DNA of 43,256 nucleotides from JBMCLJ01 sp048615375. GTDB lineage: Bacteria > Patescibacteriota > Dojkabacteria > JAOAGR01. The first letter of the stretch is position 1; every line of letters starts with the position of its first letter. Where the stretch lies: assembly GCA_048615375.1 (NCBI GenBank), contig JBMCLJ010000002.1, positions 1 to 43,256 on the forward strand, given 5' to 3'. This document shows, piece by piece, positions 40,593 through 43,256 of the stretch. The notes beneath the pieces are model-generated. The model was not told the DNA's origin. It made no database searches and saw only the letters and a list, made by a program, of their open reading frames with translations. Position numbers and translations under genes: made by a program.

Positions 40593-41804
40593 ATGTTAAT
40601 TAAACCGAACACACAAAATTTAGGAGCAAAAATAATAATATGTGGAGTTGGTGGCGCTGGAAACAACGCAGTCAATTCAATGATCGAATCCGGGGAAATC
40701 CAAGGAGTAGAGTTTATTGCAATTAATACTGATGAACAAGCCCTTGAGCGGTCACAGGCAGAGACAGTACTGGCAATCGGTAAGGATTTAACAAAAGGTT
40801 TAGGTGCTGGAGGAAACCCTGCCGTTGGTAAGCAGGCAGCTTCCGATAGTGTTGATGATCTCAGTGAAGCGTTGGCCGGTGCAGATATGGTATTTGTATC
40901 TGCTGGAATGGGGGGAGGAACAGGTACGGGTGCTTCTCCAATCATTGCTGGTATCGCGAAACAATTAGGAGCTTTAACTGTTGGTGTCGTCACGAAGCCT
41001 TTTCTTTTTGAAGGAACTACCAAACAGAATTACGCAGTACAGGGAATTGATGAATTGCGTTCAAAAGTAGATGCTTTGATTGTAATACCGAATCAGCGCG
41101 TGCTCGAAATCATAGACCGTAATGTAACCTTCAAACAGGCAATGCAGAAATCTGATGAAGTACTCCTTAATGCTATTAAAAGTATCTCCGATATTATTAC
41201 GCTCACAGGACAGATTAATGTTGATTTTGCAGATGTTAAAGCCATTATGCAGGATGCAGGTACAGCGCTGATGGGAATGGGTGATTCCGGAAATAAAGAA
41301 TCCCGGGCGGTTGACGCAGCAAAAATGGCTATAAATTCGCCGCTTCTTGATTATTCAATTAACGGCGCTAAAGGTGTGCTTGTCTCAATTCGTGGCTCTG
41401 CAAACCTTTCAATGACAGAAATCAGTGAGGCTGTAGAGGTTGTCAGGCAGTATGTTGACGAAAGTGCTAATATAAAATTTGGCGTAATTTTAGATGAAGA
41501 TATGGGGGACAGTGTCGTTGTAACGGTACTTGCTACCGGATTTGATAGCGACCCTATGGAGTCCGAGTTTCGGCATGTTCCACACGAAGAAACACGAGTA
41601 GAAAGTTCCCCTCAACTGCGTCATTCAGACTACTCCGGAGGAAATAGTTCGACTCCTACAAACAATCCTTCTCCCCAGCAACAGAGTTCGCCATCCCAGG
41701 GGACTATGCAACAGAATACTCAGCAAAAAAAACGTAAAGATGACGATGATGGGGACGCGGATCTTGACATCCCAGCATTTATGAGGAGACGCAATAATTT
41801 ATAG
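40593..41804 (+). CDS. ftsZ: FtsZ tubulin-like division GTPase
   Basis: A 403-residue FtsZ that polymerises with GTP at midcell. It has the N-terminal GVGGAGNNAVNSMIE (about 16-30), the tubulin signature GGGTGTGASP (about 106-115), and the T7-loop region NVDFADVKAIM (about 209-219). A Gln/Ser/Pro-rich linker (about 325-385) leads to the C-terminal peptide DLDIPAFMRRR, which binds FtsA. The stop codon TAG overlaps the GTG start of rnc by one base. Confidence 0.98.
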   Translation: MLIKPNTQNLGAKIIICGVGGAGNNAVNSMIESGEIQGVEFIAINTDEQALERSQAETVLAIGKDLTKGLGAGGNPAVGKQAASDSVDDLSEALAGADMVFVSAGMGGGTGTGASPIIAGIAKQLGALTVGVVTKPFLFEGTTKQNYAVQGIDELRSKVDALIVIPNQRVLEIIDRNVTFKQAMQKSDEVLLNAIKSISDIITLTGQINVDFADVKAIMQDAGTALMGMGDSGNKESRAVDAAKMAINSPLLDYSINGAKGVLVSIRGSANLSMTEISEAVEVVRQYVDESANIKFGVILDEDMGDSVVVTVLATGFDSDPMESEFRHVPHEETRVESSPQLRHSDYSGGNSSTPTNNPSPQQQSSPSQGTMQQNTQQKKRKDDDDGDADLDIPAFMRRRNNL

Positions 41805-42493
41805 TGCAGGCCACGAATATACTTAAAAAAGCAAATATTGCACCATTCAATAATCCTTTATTTCTCGAAGAAGCATTTACTCACCGGTCTTTTAGCAGGA
41901 AGCATAATGAAAGACTTGAGTTTTTGGGAGATGCTGTATTGGAATTAGTGATTTCTGAACTTTTATTCCAGGATTTTCCTGACAGACCTGAGGGAGATCT
42001 TACCAGTTTCAGGGCTGCTGTTGTGAAAACAGAAAGCCTTGCTGAGGAAGCAAGTCGTCTTGATTTAGGAACTGTTATCAGGATGTCTAAAAGTGAGGAA
42101 CAAACTGGTGGCAGACAACGACTGTATATTCTCGCAGATGTATTTGAAGCTCTCATTGGAGCTATATATATCGATCAGGGGTATGAGAATGCCAAGGCGT
42201 TTATCACGAAACACCTGTATTACAAAGTGCAGCAAATAGTTGAAAACAGGTTAGACATAGACTCAAAATCAAAATTACAGGAGTATTCCCAGGAAAAATT
42301 CAGACAAACACCTTTTTATAAAGTTGTGAAAGAAGAAGGACCCGATCACGAAAAAGTATTTACTGTTGTGACAGTTGTTGGAGATAAGATGTATGAAAAA
42401 GGTACCGGCAGGTCGAAGCAGGTAGCTGAGCAGGTAGCAGCACGAAAAACACTCGAAGTGCTTGGTATTATAACGTTAACAAGCGATGAGTAA
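41804..42493 (+). CDS. rnc: Ribonuclease III
   Basis: A 229-residue dsRNA endonuclease for rRNA maturation and mRNA decay. The signature NERLEFLGDAVLELVISE (about 38-55) carries the catalytic Glu and Asp. DVFEALIGAIYIDQG (about 110-124) holds the second acidic pair. The C-terminal dsRNA-binding domain (about 150-225; SKLQEYSQEKFRQTP and GRSKQVAEQVAARKTL) is complete. The start is a GTG in the ftsZ stop (TAGTG), implying translational coupling with ftsZ. It is convergent with adk, with 8 bases between stops. Confidence 0.96.
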   Translation: MQATNILKKANIAPFNNPLFLEEAFTHRSFSRKHNERLEFLGDAVLELVISELLFQDFPDRPEGDLTSFRAAVVKTESLAEEASRLDLGTVIRMSKSEEQTGGRQRLYILADVFEALIGAIYIDQGYENAKAFITKHLYYKVQQIVENRLDIDSKSKLQEYSQEKFRQTPFYKVVKEEGPDHEKVFTVVTVVGDKMYEKGTGRSKQVAEQVAARKTLEVLGIITLTSDE

Positions 42494-42501
42494 GTTGATA
42501 G

Positions 42502-43155
42502 TTATTTATAATCGTTGACAAATCTATCAGCTTCTTTCGATACCTCGTCTATCGATTTTGTAGCATCAATGGTAATAGTTGGTATACCCTGAAAATACTC
42601 ATCAGATAAGCACTCTTTCGTTTTCTCAACATATTCCTGGTATCTTCGTTCTACGACTTCCGGCCGATCGTCCAGACGTTGTTTCAATTGTTCCTGTGTA
42701 AAGTGAGCAGGTGGTGGATTATGCGTTAAATGATATACATTTCCATCAGGAGCAAGAACCCTTCCGGTAAGCCGTTCAAGAATTATCTCAAGTGGTGCTT
42801 CTAAAACAACTATCCATTTTAGATCATAATCATGGTAGTAACAAAACTTATCAAAAAGCCGTATCTGACTTTTCTTGCGGGGGAAGCCATCAAAGATTAT
42901 ATCTTTGCGACTGGAGTTAAGCTTCAGACGAGGATACTCGTAATCAAGTATTTCCTTCATCAATTCATCAGGTAACAGGTGACCAGCGTTAATGATTTCC
43001 TTAAGTTCAGGATGTTTTTCTTCTCGTATCCAGTCCCGTATCAACTCGCCGGTAGTGATATGCATATACCCAAACTGTTTTGATAATCTTCTGCCCAGTG
43101 TACCTTTTCCCACGCCATTAGGGCCAAATAGCAGTCCGATGGATTTTTTAGTCAT
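42502..43155 (-). CDS. adk: Adenylate kinase
   Basis: A 217-residue NMP kinase that interconverts AMP + ATP and 2 ADP. The P-loop is GPNGVGKGT (11-19), the AMP site ITTGELIRDWI and the family DGFPR motif (about 89-93) are present, and the LID region reads GRVLAPDGNVYHLTHNPPP without zinc cysteines. RPEVVERRYQEY follows as the arginine-bearing lid motif. A TACAAT ends 8 bases before the ATG. It is convergent with rnc. Confidence 0.95.
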   Translation of the reverse strand: MTKKSIGLLFGPNGVGKGTLGRRLSKQFGYMHITTGELIRDWIREEKHPELKEIINAGHLLPDELMKEILDYEYPRLKLNSSRKDIIFDGFPRKKSQIRLFDKFCYYHDYDLKWIVVLEAPLEIILERLTGRVLAPDGNVYHLTHNPPPAHFTQEQLKQRLDDRPEVVERRYQEYVEKTKECLSDEYFQGIPTITIDATKSIDEVSKEADRFVNDYK

Positions 43156-43163
43156 TGCCTGGA

Positions 43164-43169
43164 ATTGTA
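43164..43169 (-). promoter_or_regulatory. -10 element of adk, leaderless type
   Basis: On the minus strand TACAAT ends 8 bases before the adk ATG. The -35 region is weak. Confidence 0.4.
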
Positions 43170-43209
43170 CGGTAAAAACTACTCTTTGAAAAGCTTACCA
43201 AAGAGACTG

Positions 43210-43241
43210 TTGCACAACTTCTCCCCCTAGCCCTATACAAT
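43210..43241 (+). promoter_or_regulatory. Possible promoter leaving the window
   Basis: TTGCAC (43210-43215) with TATACA after 18 bases (43234-43239) or TACAAT after 20 (43236-43241), pointing to a plus-strand gene beyond the window end. No coding start is visible inside the window. Confidence 0.25.
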
Positions 43242-43256
43242 AAAAATTGCCATAAT

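Noticed and set aside
1..43256. Alternative genetic code (TGA as Gly or Trp)
   Set aside because: TGA is used as a normal terminator in several well-bounded genes, for example the crtI-like gene and mraZ, and no conserved protein needs TGA read-through.
1..43256. CRISPR array, insertion sequence, tRNA or rRNA gene
   Set aside because: No spaced direct repeats, transposase motifs, terminal repeats or cloverleaf-like segments were found in the gaps, all of which are under about 175 bases.

Overview
The window looks like a chromosomal segment of an uncultured Candidate Phyla Radiation (Patescibacteria) bacterium. This is inferred from gene content and style: AT-rich, tightly packed genes in short operons, a trigger factor without the PPIase domain, diverged core enzymes, type IV pilus PilN/PilO-like proteins and many small exported or membrane proteins. 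TGA ends several genes (crtI-like, mraZ, tsaD, rnc), so the standard bacterial code applies. No rRNA, tRNA, CRISPR array or transposon was seen. No stretch over 300 bases lacks a gene.

Layout. 1-1278 (minus): an unknown gene cut by the window edge and a Tat-like alpha/beta hydrolase. 1424-4459: uvrA. 4490-7819: three overlapping carotenoid genes (CrtI-like oxidoreductase, membrane GT2, CruF-like). 7952-11647: mraZ-rsmH-ftsL-PBP, the first half of a division and cell-wall cluster. 11673-14244 (minus): GT2, a zinc/membrane protein of unknown function and a winged-helix/nucleotidyltransferase-like protein. 14350-17901: small tail-anchored protein, trigger factor, secG and a membrane-anchored peptide-binding protein. 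17891-18568 (minus): a DUF4214 protein. 18698-21422: secreted SH3 protein, small membrane protein, parB and an unknown. 21467-24800: tsaD, groES, groEL. 24844-26172 (minus): folC. 26326-31300: aroD-like, EEP-family hydrolase, Mpl/MurC-like ligase, GT4 MraY/WecA-like protein, zinc-ribbon protein and YtxH-like protein, closed by a clear intrinsic terminator. 31368-33965 (minus): rsmA, flippase and a small membrane protein. 34078-37180: PilN-like, PilO-like, AI-2E transporter and CDP-alcohol phosphatidyltransferase. 37216-42493: dnaJ, ftsQ, ftsA, ftsZ, rnc. 42502-43155 (minus): adenylate kinase.

How the genes work together. Two separated blocks (7952-11647 and 38391-41804) together encode much of a divisome: MraZ, RsmH, FtsL, class B PBP, FtsQ, FtsA and FtsZ. 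Envelope genes elsewhere (Mpl/MurC-like, GT4, flippase, glycosyltransferases) fit a peptidoglycan-bearing cell with surface glycans. Protein folding is covered by trigger factor, GroES/GroEL and DnaJ. The carotenoid genes resemble a tailoring set (desaturation, hydration, glycosylation) without visible early genes.

Expression signals are unusual. At about fifteen operon heads a TATAAT-like hexamer ends only 5-15 nt before the start codon, and Shine-Dalgarno sequences are nearly absent, which suggests widespread leaderless or SD-independent initiation. mraZ instead has a short leader and three exact 10-nt-spaced GTGGT repeats that match MraZ-box architecture, and dnaJ has a degenerate CIRCE-like operator. 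All family calls come from reading motifs in the translations; no database search was run.
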